Positions 1 to 11,643 of a DNA stretch of 64,000 nt are shown here, in pieces. Source of the stretch: Onthophagus taurus (Eukaryota; Arthropoda; Insecta; Coleoptera; Scarabaeidae); assembly GCF_036711975.1 (NCBI RefSeq), contig NC_091976.1, positions 26,846,001 to 26,910,000 of the forward strand, read 5' to 3'. A program made the position numbers and the translations under genes. Each line of letters begins with the position of its first letter. Position 1 is the first letter of the stretch. A model generated the notes under the pieces. The model was not told where the DNA came from and made no database searches. It was given only the letters and a program-made list of their open reading frames with translations.

Positions 1-1
1 A

Positions 2-745
2 TTGGCAGCGCGAATGAACCACGTGTATGAGACGGTTTTTGAAAGTTTGCAGCTTGCCGCTCGAAGACAGGCTGAGTATTATAATAAAAGAAGTAAGCAC
101 AGAGATTTTTACGTAGGAGAGTTGGTACTCTTAAAAGACACATCTATAAAACCAGGTCTAAATAGAAAATTAGCCCAACCTTGGATAGGACCGTACATGA
201 TTACAAAAATTAAAGGACCAGAGAACTACGAAATTACATCAGTAAACGGAAAGCTAAAATCTATTGTACATAGTAATAGATTGAAATCATTTCGAACTAA
301 TAAAGACTCAACCCCGAAAGAGTGTAAAAGCCTAGATTCGAATGTACACCTCGAAGAAATAAACGAAGACCGGTATGTTGATCCACATATGCCGATAATC
401 AGTTTACATACACCGGATCTGACTTTTCGAAAAAATACAGGAGTAACAGATTTACTAAATGAGACCCCCTGCCCAAAAATTAATATATGTCCGAGACGAT
501 TAATTCTAGAAGAGAGTGATGATACTAGTACAGCAGAAAATCTGGAAGGGAAAAATGAATGTATGAGTAAGGAGTTGTTGGAGTCAATAGCTGAACCTTC
601 TGAAAACCCTTCAGAAATAGAAAGAGAACGTGAGGACGATAGCATTATTATTAAGGCACCAGAATTAATAGATGAACCCCTTGAAGAACCGTTGGCAATA
701 CGACGGGAGAGGAGAGCCATAAAACTTCCAGCTAGGTATAGGTAA
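2..745 (+). CDS. Ty3/gypsy-type retroelement pol, integrase C-terminal end (partial)
   Basis: The open frame enters from the left edge and ends at a TAA at 743-745. Residues about 20-95 show the usual end of a Ty3/gypsy integrase: a YYNKR stretch, a G-E-L-V-L-L segment, then PWIGPY and a VHSNRLK motif. After about residue 100 comes an acidic, poorly conserved tail. The catalytic core, reverse transcriptase and gag lie outside the window, so this is only the 3' end of the polyprotein of a retroelement. Env-like broken frames, a polypurine tract and a 3' LTR follow in the right order, which supports one element running from before position 1 to about 3400. The frame in view is intact. The family lineage cannot be fixed from this part. 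Confidence 0.85.
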   Translation: MAARMNHVYETVFESLQLAARRQAEYYNKRSKHRDFYVGELVLLKDTSIKPGLNRKLAQPWIGPYMITKIKGPENYEITSVNGKLKSIVHSNRLKSFRTNKDSTPKECKSLDSNVHLEEINEDRYVDPHMPIISLHTPDLTFRKNTGVTDLLNETPCPKINICPRRLILEESDDTSTAENLEGKNECMSKELLESIAEPSENPSEIEREREDDSIIIKAPELIDEPLEEPLAIRRERRAIKLPARYR

Positions 746-1229
746 AGTATAAGGTATACAGGTAAAAAAAAAAAGAAAAAAAAAAATAAATAACTAATAA
801 ATAAATAAAAATATTAATATTAAAATAAGTAAATTAATAAGTTAAATACTAAAATTAAAAAGAAAATAAATTTATTTATTTTTTTTTAAATAATAAAAAA
901 AAAATATATAATTAATAGCTTTTATTGTCTATTCTGTTGTTGATTACTAAACACCGGAAAATCGGATTTTTGTTTTTGTTTGTTTCAGCGCTCTTAACTA
1001 CTTTATTGGCGATTGGAGCCTACATAAATATAGGATTAACAATTTATTATCGCATACGATTGTAGCACCCGTAGTGTTAATATTAGTCTCATATCGCTAA
1101 AAAAAAAAAACGTTGGAAATTGTTCACAAATAAGGTCCAATTATGTAGAAAACATGTTACAAGTGCAAATAGTCCAAAGAGCCCGGATTCACCGACAAAT
1201 CGTATATAGAAACACATAAAAATCGCTTA
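746..1229 (+). other. AT-rich spacer inside the retroelement
   Basis: About 200 bases of almost pure A/T follow the pol stop. A good splice-acceptor-like run (pyrimidine tract plus TTTCAG) ends near 988 and opens a short hydrophobic frame that stops near 1065. Env genes of insect LTR elements are often made from spliced RNA, so this acceptor is a candidate, but no complete frame follows it. Confidence 0.35.
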
Positions 1230-2080
1230 TTGTTGGCCCCGTTATCACCAACCACCGTTAGTTTGCTCGCTAAGAATGAAACGAGTTATGTCGGCCGTGC
1301 AATCGGAGAAGTCCTGTACATATTGAAATGTGTACCAAAGAGAGTGCAAGTAAGAAAAACGTATACTTGCTACCATGAACTTCCTGTCTCTGATACGGAT
1401 AACCGGTCCTATTTTGAGTCGCCAATGACACATGTACTCCTGGACTATGCAGACCAGGTTGACCGCAACCTCATTAATTCACCAATGTATCAGATTGAAA
1501 AGCCCTGGGTAGCCTTAACTCCACTGCAGGTATCCCAGACACCTCCTGATGGACTTCTACCTTACGAAGATTCAGAAATCAAAATTTAGTACCATTATGA
1601 ATTTGGGAGTGGCCGAAATTTATAACAACGAAGACGTCAGACAAGCACAAGAACTAGTACAAGTCGGCTTGGAACGATCAGCTATAAACAATGTCATTAT
1701 TAGAAAAATCCAGGGAAAGAAGACAGAAAAATAAGAACTGGATTCAACTATTTCATGCGGAAGAGTTGCGTAAATTTGCTAAGAGCACGTTATCGCACGA
1801 GTGATTGTTTTATTGTGTTTCGTAAAGGGACTCGCTAGCGTGATATTGAATGGCTACGCAATATATAAAACCTTGGGATGCGGTATCGTCATCTTGGCCA
1901 GTTGTGGAAAAATTTTACGATGTGGCTTCTTAATCAGAGGAGGGGTGAGGATCTTGCTTCGCCAGAAACTCCGACTAACATAGTTCCTGAGGCAACCAAT
2001 TCCACAAGCCCTGAAGTGATGGTTTCAAATATATATTCTGAGGTACCGACCTCTCCAAGTTGGATGCGGAAATAAATGGT
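1230..2080 (+). pseudogene. env-like region of the LTR element, frameshifted
   Basis: This region sits between pol and the 3' LTR, where an env gene would lie. It holds a chain of partial frames rather than one gene: 1230-1589 (cysteine-containing, ends in a stop), an overlapping frame 1549-1734 that continues the same kind of text, a hydrophobic frame 1801-1983 that could be a membrane anchor, and a Ser/Thr/Pro-rich frame 1878-2075. At least two frame changes separate them, so no full product can be made. The env assignment rests on position plus the hydrophobic segment. I do not recognise a specific glycoprotein family. It could also be a third ORF of unknown role. Confidence 0.45.
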
Positions 2081-2730
2081 AACCAAGATTCAGACAACTT
2101 CGTCTGTTACAGATCCTATTAAACCAAGAATACTTACTCCGAAATTGTCCTTATTCAAAAAAAATCCTGAAATATACGATTCCTATCATTTGTAAATAAT
2201 CATTAAATAAAAAAAAAACATTCTAAATAAATCAACAATGTCTTATCGTCGACACATAAATGGAGCCAGCTGAGAACATGTTTATTTTCCACCGAAGAAA
2301 TGTAGTAGCACCCGTCAGGTCGCCCCGAGATGTGATGACAGCTTCTCTACTTCGACTACTTGACTGTGCGTGCGTGGTAGTTCTTAAACGTTTTGGTGTG
2401 AAGGACTATGTTACAACTTTTAAAATAATTTTTAATAAATTAAGTGTTAAAATCGGTGAAAGACTCTTAAGAAAGTGACTAAAATGCATATGTAAAAAAA
2501 AAAAAAATTGACTTTTTGTTTCAAAAGAATATCAATAAAAATGTGTTTTCGTAATTAAAATTATGTGAAAATTGGACTCTATGTTACTGAGAAGTGTTTA
2601 GATGTAGACTTTTTGTAACGATTGAGATTGTTGATTCTTAAGATTTCAAGTAGATATCGGAAATACTAGAATGCGGTTTGTATTGTTCATTTTGGTATCA
2701 TAAATAAGGCTCTTAGGGGAGCCTTCTTTT
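2081..2730 (+). other. 3' untranslated part of the retroelement
   Basis: AT-rich sequence with no convincing frame. Near 2672 there is an ATGCGGTTTGTA run that is the reverse complement of the first bases of the LTR (TACAAACCGCAT-like), giving a short inverted repeat just before the polypurine tract. Confidence 0.35.
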
Positions 2731-2746
2731 AAAAAGGTGGGAGGGA
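2731..2746 (+). other. Polypurine tract (plus-strand primer)
   Basis: AAAAAGGTGGGAGGGA, a purine-rich run broken by a single T, lies directly against TGTAAC, the presumed first bases of the 3' LTR. Such a tract primes plus-strand DNA synthesis in LTR elements. Confidence 0.75.
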
Positions 2747-3400
2747 TGTAACAAACCGCATTTTGGGATTCGAAAGCGATTAAAAAAAAATAATAAAACG
2801 CAATACAGGCAGAACTTTGTAATTTAATTACGAAGTTGCGTCTTGAGAACCGAGGGTCCAGACTAAATACTACGTAGGCGGTTCTGGCAGGAATGTGCCG
2901 AGGTGGCAGTTAGAGTAGATGGAGCAGGGGAGAAATGAAGAAAAAATCGGGGAGTCGGTTACGGGATTGGAACAGAAAAGCATCGGGCGAAACCGGGAAA
3001 TTAAAGTTTTTGTTGTGTTTTTAAATTCGAGTCGTGCGATTTGAACTTATAGCAATTTAGTTATAAAATTCGTTGAATTGGATTCTCTTTCTTCGATGAA
3101 TATTTTACTTTAACAAACGGGTAAGCGTTATTAAAATCTTAAACTTCCGATTTCTCATTGAACCTGCTAACCACCTCGGCAAATTTCGTAATGATGTTGT
3201 TGAATAGCTTATGTCATGTAATTTTTACTTTTTAAAACCTTTGTCAGTTGTTTTTTTTTATATATAATATAATACGTTCTTGTTCAAAAATAAAGCAAAC
3301 TTATTCTTTAGCAGTGAAATTTCGTTTTCTTTCAATCTATTTTTATTCTTAATTTCAAATTACTGCCGTTTGCTTTCAAGTGAACGAATGCAGTGTGCCA
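2747..3400 (+). repeat. 3' LTR of the Ty3/gypsy-type element (right end approximate)
   Basis: Starts with TGTAAC directly after the polypurine tract. An AATAAA-type signal lies near 3290 (AAAAATAAAGC), as expected for the R region. I cannot place the right end because the 5' LTR is not in the window for comparison. A boundary between about 3300 and 3420 is likely. Confidence 0.6.
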
Positions 3401-4680
3401 AACCCTAACTCAGTCATTGCTAGCTATCAAGAAAACGGTAGTGCGTGGACAGTTGGGTACGCGAGCCGCTCCGTGGACCTAGCTAGGAAACCCACTACGG
3501 GAAACGAGAAGTTCTCGAGAGCTAGTTTGTGACAGCAGATTTCGTTAGAATTCAATCTCCAGCGTGGGCAGCATAAAAAAGCTAGGATATGATCAATTTT
3601 TGCAACAAAGACACTATCAAAGGCAAACTTGCCACTCACTTAGCGCATTTATTACTACGATAAGAAATTTTGACCAGAAAAAACTTTTGTATTTAAAAAA
3701 ATATTCAAGGACACGTTATATTAAGTTTGTTATGATCCATAGTCGTCTGGCTTCTTCATCCATCACACCTTAAATTTTTGGCAAATAAATTTGGGAAATA
3801 TTTAGCAGCACTCTGCATATTGCACTAATAGTACAGTACAATTTGAGAATTAACTTACACACCTTTCTATTTTATACATTCCCTTTTTGCCAAAATCAAA
3901 AACTATTCTTTATATAGTTTTCCACATTGCATAACAAACAAATCACTCACCCCCAAACGAATCGATTTGAATTGGTAAGATTTGTGATCTATATTAAACC
4001 TTTCATCAAATTTTATTTTTTCACCTATGTTTAATTTCCGATTGTCGCTAGTCCGATTGAAACGTGTTTAACGCTTCGATTAAAGCTCGCGAACGTGATT
4101 TTAAGTAGTTTTACTAGATTATTTCATTCGCAAGTAGTGCATACGTATCAAATATTAGAAAAACTGGGATAAAAAATTAGATTAATACGATTTATATTTT
4201 AGTCTAAAAATATTTACTTTTAGTTTTACCCAAAATAGTTTTCTTCTCTTTTTAAGATGAATGTAAATCGACTTAATTTAATATAAATCTTGGAAATTCC
4301 GAACAGGTGTTGAAACGATTTATCCAAATTTTGTTTAATACAAGTTGAGAATGGAAATTCTTGCTAATGGATTTTTTCTTTTTCGTTTTATATCAGTTTC
4401 TTTTATATTTTTGGTTCATAAATTTCAATTAATTTTCTTAAAAAGAGATGAAACACAAAGAGAGTTTAAAATGAAAATTTGATTTGCTTAAGACGGTTTT
4501 CTAAGAGATCGATTTAATTTTCGGTTTTAATTTCCCCAAACGAAATTGTTGGCTAAATCCCAAATTGTCTTAATCTTCAGAGTCCCACTGGTGTTATAAT
4601 TATAATTGAATAGTAAATTAGGGGGTATCGCAAAATCTCTCTTGCGCAGGTTACCACTCCTCTTCCTCTCAGGTATGGAT
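3401..4680. other. Intergenic, no gene recognised
   Basis: About 1.3 kb between the LTR and the CAPA promoter. Small frames at 3427-3639 (-) and 3564-3773 (+) overlap each other and look like chance. Between 3420 and 3570 the base composition is richer in G/C than the surroundings and may belong to the LTR element or an older insertion. The rest is AT-rich. Confidence 0.4.
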
Positions 4681-4683
4681 GGA

Positions 4684-4692
4684 TATATAAAG
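4684..4692 (+). promoter_or_regulatory. TATA box of the CAPA gene
   Basis: TATATAAAG lies 90 bases before the CAPA start codon. The same nine bases occur about 75 bases before the start codon of the second peptide precursor (11644-11652, minus strand), which supports both as real promoters. Confidence 0.65.
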
Positions 4693-4773
4693 GAAAATTA
4701 CCCCGCGCGATTGAAACAGAGGTTGATTTTCGTGCATAGACGGTGGTGAAAAAAATTTTCTTTCTTTACTAGT

Positions 4774-5359
4774 ATGAACATGTCCAGGTATGGGTTTTTA
4801 CCAGCTTTTGGAGTCCTTATTTTGTTAACAATAAATTCAAGCAATGGTAATTTTTTAAATTAAACTATTTATTTATTATTTAACTATTTATTATTTTTGT
4901 CTTCATATTTATAGCAGCTCCTCCTTCGCCGTTTCGAAATCGAAATTTAATTCCATTTCCTAGAGTTGGGCGAAACATACCAGAAAAACCAATTGGTAAA
5001 TAATTTAATTTAATTTCTCTTATATCATAATTGCCGATTTTTTAGATGATGTTGGACCAGATCTTTTAACAGATTCGGTTCAAATTAGACCCCTTGGAGA
5101 TGATCACAACATAAATCGGAATGCGTTATGGTTCGGACCCAGATTTGGAAGAATACAAAAAAGAAAAAGTTATTTGGATGATCCAATTAACTATTTATTC
5201 TTAAGAGGTATTATATTTTTATTAGTTATAACAAAAATAATTTATCATTTTTTAGATCTATCATCTTTTAAACATACTCCTAAGTATACTCCAAGATTGG
5301 GACGTGATTCAGAAGAAATTATTGAAGATTTAAATGAAACGAACCAAACATCTTATTGA
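4774..5359 (+). CDS. Capa: CAPA neuropeptide precursor (periviscerokinin / pyrokinin)
   Basis: Four exons, 4774-4846, 4915-4995, 5046-5207 and 5256-5359, all joined by phase-1 GT..AG introns of 48-68 bases; 139 residues. Residues 1 to about 24 are a signal peptide (hydrophobic AFGVLILLTI). Three amidation sites follow. NLIPFPRV-G-R at residues 35-44 is a typical CAP2b/periviscerokinin end. NALWFGPRF-G-R at 77-87 is the place of the tryptopyrokinin, although that peptide normally ends in WFGPRL. HTPKYTPRL-G-R at 112-122 is a pyrokinin-like FXPRL-type end. A KR pair at 90-91 and an acidic tail complete the precursor. CAPA peptides are released from abdominal neurosecretory cells and act through G-protein-coupled receptors on Malpighian tubules and visceral muscle. 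A polyadenylation signal AATAAA lies just after the stop. The identification is firm; exact peptide N-termini are inferred. Confidence 0.9.
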
Positions 5360-6815
5360 GAAGTTATAATTAATAAATTTTAGTGTTATTTTATTGGATT
5401 ATAAGAAAATATTACGATTGTGTGTTGTTTATTAGGAATGTAGTTTGTTTATAATAGAAGATATAAATTAGTAAAAAAATATTAGTTACAAAGTGGGTGT
5501 TATTTTTGAGATATCACTTCATTCATTTTAAAATCAATTAATTTCATCATCATAAAGCTTCGGAGAATTGTTATGCATTCGTTGTTCCAAGCCAAGATCA
5601 CAGAATTTTTAGTTCCAGAATTAAATAGTGATGAATAGCCTAGGTGTCACAATTGATGCTTGGTTATGTAATAATTATTCCTGTACCAAAAACACAAAAT
5701 TTAGTTTTCTGTATGTTATAGTTTATTTTTTAATAAAAGTTTTGTTTCTACATTTGTAGCTTTTTATCTTTCAAATTATTCCTTAACGGTCTAATTTGCA
5801 ACCTTTCGACCACAAGCGATTAATTTGTGATTTGAATGTAGACATTAGTATAGATCAATACGTCTATTAAAACACTTTTTGATGTTTTCGATGCCATATT
5901 TAGTACATGGCAAAATCCTTCTTCAGAATCAGAGACAAAATCTGGTTATCAAGTCCACTAATATCTTCTATGTTCAGCTCAGAAAGAGCTCTTCTGAGTC
6001 TTTCATCACATTTGAATAGTGGCAGTTTTTGACAAGTTTTGTTGTCTTTCTGAAATCTATTTAATGAAAGCTAATCTTATTCTTTATGCAACATTCTAAG
6101 TCATATCCAGTTTGGTCTAAATCATACTTCCCATACTTGCACGATATTTTATCAACTCCTGGCTCTTTTAATAGAGATGTGATCCGTAGTCTCATGTTTC
6201 TTCTTGATGATGCAGGCTTCGTAATCCATCACACCTGAAATAAAACGAAGACAGATAAAGCCAATAGGTTAACTACTTACAGTATTTGTTACTTCTCTTC
6301 TTCTTGCTTGCCCGTTGGATGTCTCTCGACGTACAAAGTAATGATTTTTAAATATATTCTGTAGAAATCGCACTTTATTTCCAAATTTTTCCTGTCGCAT
6401 AGTCTGGCTCTTTGAAAAATATTCACAAAAACCAGTATTAAAGACCCTCATGGAGATACCTCATGGATTCTGGGATTATCTCAATTTGATACGAAAGTGG
6501 TTACTTAAATTATGAAGATTTCTGGCTAAGATTGAAAAATTAGAACGTTGGTAACTGATTCGTCATAAAGCTGCAATATACATGTGTATTACCAGCATAT
6601 AAATGATAAAATAGAATCCATAAAGATGGTATCAGTTTGATTCAACAGTGTAGTAGCACACCTAACGCGATTCCTCTAAAGCTGTTTATTAATCACTAGG
6701 GCACGGAAGTTTTGTAACAAAACGATACAATTTCCCCCCTCCACTCGTTCTCAGCAGAAAATTTCATACAAAAGTTGTTCTAAATTAAATTCTAAAACGA
6801 TTTTATCAATAAAAA
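5360..6815. other. Intergenic, no gene recognised
   Basis: About 1.4 kb between CAPA and the satellite. There is an extra AATAAA near 5734. No frame above 60 codons looks real; the minus frame 6269-6451 has no recognisable family. The stretch 5900-6240 has less A/T bias than its surroundings and may be an old insertion. Confidence 0.4.
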
Positions 6816-6819
6816 AAAA

Positions 6820-9800
6820 ATATATAAAACTTTTTTTGAGATTATGTTCTTAATTATTGATCAAATCAAAAATTTTTATTAACAATATTTGTTTAGAATT
6901 ACTTCAGGAACAGTGTTTGTTAATACAATTTTTTGCTAACTTGAAATTTTAATTTCCCTCTGAATAGTATGCTATCAAAATTAATTATCTCAACAATTAT
7001 TGTTTTTATTAAAAAATGTTTTAAATAAAATTTGTTTCAATTTCGATTTTGAATCAATTATCTTAATAAAAAATTTTTACATCTCTATTAATTAAGCATC
7101 TAAGTATAATTATGTATAAAAACGAAAAAATTATTATTTTGATGTTATCTCCTTAATTATCGATTAAATCAAAAAGATTTGTTGACAAAGTTTGTTTAGA
7201 ATTGTTTGGGGAACAATTTTTGTTAATACAATTTTTTTCTAACTTGAAATTTTAATTTCCCACTGAATAGTATGCTATAAAAATTAATATTTTTGAGGTT
7301 GTATCCTTATTGTTGATTTAATCAAAAAATGTTGTTAACAAAATTTGTTTAGAATTACTTCAGGAACAGTGTTTGTTAATACAATTTTTTGCTAACTTGA
7401 AATTTTAATTTCCCTCTGAATAGTATGCTATCAAAATTAATTATCTCAACAATTATTGTTTTTATTAAAAAATGTTTTAAATAAAATTTGTTTCAATTTC
7501 GATTTTGAATCAATTATCTTAATAAAAAAAATTTACATCTCTATTAATTAAGCATCTAAGTATAATTATGTATAAAAAAGGAAAAATTATTATTTTGAGG
7601 TTATCTCATTAATTATTGATTAAATCAAAAAAAATTGTTGACAAAGTTTGTTTAGAATTGTTTCAGGAACAATTTTTGTTAATACAATTTTTTGCTAACA
7701 TGAATTTTTAATTTCCCTCTGAATAGTATGCTATCACAATTAATTATCTCAACAATTATTGTTTTTATTAAAAAATGTTTTAAATAAAATTTGTTTCAAT
7801 TTCGATTTTGAATCAATTATCTTAATAAAAAAATTTTACATCTCTATTAATTAAGCATCTAAGTATAATTATGTATAAAAAAGGAATAATTATTATTTTG
7901 AGGTTATCTCCTTAATTATTGATTAAATCAAAAAAAATTGTTGACAAAGTTTGTTTAGAATTGTTTCAGAAACAATTTTTGTTAACACAATTTTTTTCTA
8001 ACTTGAAAATTTTAATTTCCCACTGAATAGTATGCTATAAAAATTAATATTTTTGAGGTTATATCCTTATTGTGGATTTAATCAAAAAATGTTGTTAACA
8101 AAATTTGTTTATAATCACTTCAGGAACAGTGTTTGTTAATACATTTTTTTGCTAACTTGAAATTTTAATTTCCCTCTGAATAGTATGTTATCAAAATTAA
8201 TTATCTCAACAATTATTGTTTTTATTAAAAAATGTTTTAAATAAAATTTGTTTCAATTTCGATTTTGAATCAATTATCTTAATAAAAAAATTTTACATCT
8301 CTATTAATTAAGCATCTAAGTATAATTATGTATAAAAACGGAAAAATTATTATTTTGAGATTATCTCCTTAATTATTGATTAAATCAAAAAAAATTGTTG
8401 AAAAAGTTTGTTTAGAATTGTTTGGGGAACAATTTTTGTTAACACAATTTTTTTGTAACTTGAAAATTTTAATTTCCCACTGAATAGTATGCTATAAAAA
8501 TTAATATTTTTGAGGTTGTATCCTTATTGTTGATTTAATCAAAAAATGTTGTTAACAAAATTTGTTTAGAATCACTTCAGGAACAGTGTTTGTTAATACA
8601 ATTTTTTGCTAACTGGAAATTTTAATTTCCCTCTGAATAGTATGCTATCAAAATTAATTATCTCAACAATTATTGTTTTTATTAAAAAATGTTTTAAATA
8701 AAATTTGTTTCAATTTCGATTTTGAATCAATTATCTTAATAATAAATTTTTACATCTCTATTAATTAAGCATCTAAATATAATTATGTATAAAAACGGAA
8801 AAATTATTATTTTGAGGTTATCTCCTTAATTATTGATTAAATCAAAAAAAATTGTTAACAAAGTTTGTTTAGAATTGTTTCAGGAACAATTTTTGTTAAT
8901 ACAATTTTTTTCTAACTTGAAATTTTAATTTCCCACTGAATAGTATGCTACAAAAATTGATATTTTTGAGGTTATACCCTTATTGTTGATTTAATCAAAA
9001 AATGTTGTTAACAAAATTTGTTTAGAATCACTTCAGGAACAGTGTTTGTCAATACAATTTTTTGCTAACTTGAAATTTTAATTTCCCTCTGAATAGTATG
9101 CTATCAAAATTAATTATCTCAACAATTATTGTTTTTATTAAAAAATGATTTAAATAAAATTTGTTTCAATTTCGATTTTGAATCAATTATCTTAATAAAA
9201 AATTTTTACATCTCTATTAATTAAGCATCTAAGTATAATTATGTATAAAAACGGAAAAATTATTATTTTGAGGTTATCTCCTTAATTATTGATTAAATCA
9301 AAAAAAATTGTTGATAAAGTTTGTTTAGAATTGTTTCAGAAACAATTTTTGTTAATACAATTTTTTTCTAACTTGAAATTTTAATTTCCCACTGAATAGT
9401 ATGCTATAAAAATTAATATTTTTGAGGTTATATCCTTATTGTTGATTTAATCAAAAAATGTTGTTAACAAAATTTGTTTAGAATTACTTCAGGAACAGTG
9501 TTTGTTAATACATTTTTTTGCTAACTTGAAATTTTAATTTCCCTCTGAATAGTATGCTATCAAAATTAATTATCTCAACAATTATTGTTTTTATTAAAAA
9601 ATGTTTTAAATAAAATTTGTTTCAATTTCGATTTTGAATCAATTATCTTAATAAAAAAATTTTACATCTCTATTAATTAAGCATCTAAGTATAATTATGT
9701 ATAAAAAAGGAATAATTATTATTTTGAGGTTATCTCCTTAATTCTTGATTAAATCAAAAAAAATTGTTGACAAAGTTTGTTTAGAATTGTTTCAGAAACA

Positions 9801-10155
9801 ATTTTTGTTAACACAATTTTTTTCTAACTTGAAATTTTAATTTCCCACTGAATAGTATGGTATAATAATTAATATTTTTGAGGTTATATCCTTATTGTTG
9901 ATTTAATCAAAAAATGTTGTTAACAAAATTTGTTTAGAATTACTTCAGGAACAGTGTTTGTTAATACAATTTTTTGCTAACTTGAAATTTTAATTTCCCT
10001 CTGAATAGTATGCTATCAAAATTAATTATCTCAACAATTATTGTTTTTATTATAAAATGATTTAAATAAAATTTCGTTTCAATTTCGATTTTGAATCAAT
10101 TATCTTAATAAAAAATTTTTACATCTCTATTAATTAAGCGTCTAAGTATAAGTAC
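6820..10155. repeat. Satellite array, ~455-bp unit with two related halves
   Basis: The marker CAGGAACAGTGTTTGT recurs near 6908, 7362, 8122, 8578, 9034, 9488 and 9946, giving a period of about 454-460. Between these, a related block (GGAACAATTTTTGTTAA) recurs near 7210, 7665, 7968, 8428, 8885, 9338 and 9793. Both blocks run into the same text (AACTTGAAATTTTAATTTCC, then CTGAATAGTATGCTAT), so one unit is made of two diverged copies of an ancestral segment plus a unique part. The unit at about 7660-7960 is a hybrid of both halves and about 150 bases shorter. The array is strongly A/T-rich and codes for nothing. It ends in AAGCRTCTAAGTATAA near 10150. Confidence 0.9.
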
Positions 10156-10767
10156 CTATTTTATTTATATTCTGGGTGTTTTGGCTATTGTTATTGCTAT
10201 ATTTTCAACATTTTCAATGGTTTTATCTCCTATCTCTAAGATTTTATTTCTCCACACGCATCTTTATCAACTCAGGTTAAGGTAGGATATCCTTCTGGCG
10301 TCTTCCTGAACCTGAAATGAAAAGGAAATTAATACTGAAAATAACAGATTTGATATCATAATTATAAATAATTAAAAAAAAGTAATAAAAAATGCTTTTA
10401 AAGAAAAAATGTTAACATTTTTTTAATTCTTATTTAGCATAATTTAATTTTTTTCATTTAAAACTCTACTCTCATCCACATTTGTAGAAACACGAAACAA
10501 ATAAAATATGTGAGTTCCTTTTTAAAAAAGTCCACGTGTTTGAAAGCACAAGCTTTTACCTCGGCTGTCAACGAAATTATAAAGTACGCCCTAAAGACAC
10601 AAAAAAAATCATAAAAAAGGAGTAGTTGTGGGTAAGAATAATTAAGTAGAGACATATATTTGTTTAATTTATCTTTATTATCAGTAGCATGTAAAAATAT
10701 TCAACAGCAATAAATAAAATTTTTCTTAATTTCCACAGAATTCAACGAGTTAATCATTTTAGCCGGT
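10156..10767. other. 3' flank of the second peptide gene, no gene recognised
   Basis: AT-rich sequence between the satellite and the stop codon of the minus-strand precursor. Several AATAAA-like signals on the minus strand (for example the TTTATT runs near 10660-10720) could end its transcript. The small minus frame 10458-10655 has no recognisable features. Confidence 0.35.
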
Positions 10768-11570
10768 TCATTTATCCTTTTCAGAAGAAATTAAAGCGGG
10801 GTTGATATCTTGTTGAAATACGTCTAAAGAAATAAAAAAAAAGTAACATTTTAGAATCAATTTAAATCCTTTAAAAATCACCCTTTAACAACAAATAATA
10901 CCAAATCATTTTTTGATAATCAAAATCGGGCGATTGAAGCGAATTTTTATAAAAACCATCAAAATCTTGAAGATTCGTTCTTCCCGTTCGCATAAATGGT
11001 AACAACCCCATATGACCATTTACACCACGTTTTGGGGCTAATAATTATTTAAATAATAATTTTTTTAAGTAACTAATTATTTTTTTAATTTACCTCCATC
11101 ATTTTGATTATCATTTATATTTTCGCGAACTCTTTTGCCCACTCTAAACATTGGACTTAATCTAGGATGACCTAATTCGAGCATAATTCCATTATCAGCT
11201 CTCCCAATTCGAAGTTGTGGTGATAATCTGGGTGAACCATCGAATCTAATTGATTCCGTCAAAACTGAAACAATTAAAAAGTAATCAAAAATAGATCTCG
11301 AATGCACTAAAAAGCGTAATAAGCAAACGCGGGGTTAATTTTGAAATAATAAACCGGGTTTAATAATAAGAGAATAAAGGTTTTATTGATGTATAAACCG
11401 CAAAATTTGTGAATTTCTACTTTATAACAGAATATTGTAGTGGTTTAAATTAAATAAATCTAAATTTGTTTTTAAGTTATTAAATTGTTTAAAGAATGAA
11501 AATGTTGTAAAAAAAACTTACCTATTAATGAAACAATTAAAGCGATTTGACAACAAATGAAATATTTCAT
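10768..11570 (-). CDS. Amidated neuropeptide precursor, probable CAPA-like paralogue
   Basis: Four exons on the minus strand, 11522-11570, 11094-11264, 10882-11037 and 10768-10823, all joined by phase-1 GT..AG introns; 143 residues. Residues 1 to about 20 form a signal peptide (MKYFICCQIALIVSLI). Three amidation and cleavage sites follow: SPRLSPQLRI-G-R at 27-38, HPRLSPMFRV-G-KR at 49-61, and, after a KR at 76-77, GVNGHMGLLPFMRT-G-R at 78-93. The first two are clearly repeats of each other. The third ends in GLLPFMRT, which matches the periviscerokinin core GLIPFPRV at five of eight places. Exon number, intron phases, length and TATA spacing match the CAPA gene 5.4 kb away, which it faces tail to tail. 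That it is a secreted peptide precursor is well supported; CAPA kinship is inference. The last exon donor (GGTGATTT) is the weakest splice call. Confidence 0.75.
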
Positions 11571-11643
11571 TATTAATTTTTTCTTTTGTCTCCACTTATT
11601 CCAAGATCACTTTCCAAACTACAATCCCCCAAAGACATACCCC

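Noticed and set aside
226-720. Open frame on the minus strand inside the integrase region
   Set aside because: It is the shadow of the plus-strand pol frame, has no family features and a serine-rich composition typical of antisense frames.
3427-3639. Small minus-strand gene after the LTR
   Set aside because: It overlaps another chance frame on the plus strand, has no signal peptide, splice context or known motif.
6820-10155. CRISPR-like regular repeats
   Set aside because: The repeated units are hundreds of bases long and directly joined, without short repeats and unique spacers; the genome is eukaryotic.
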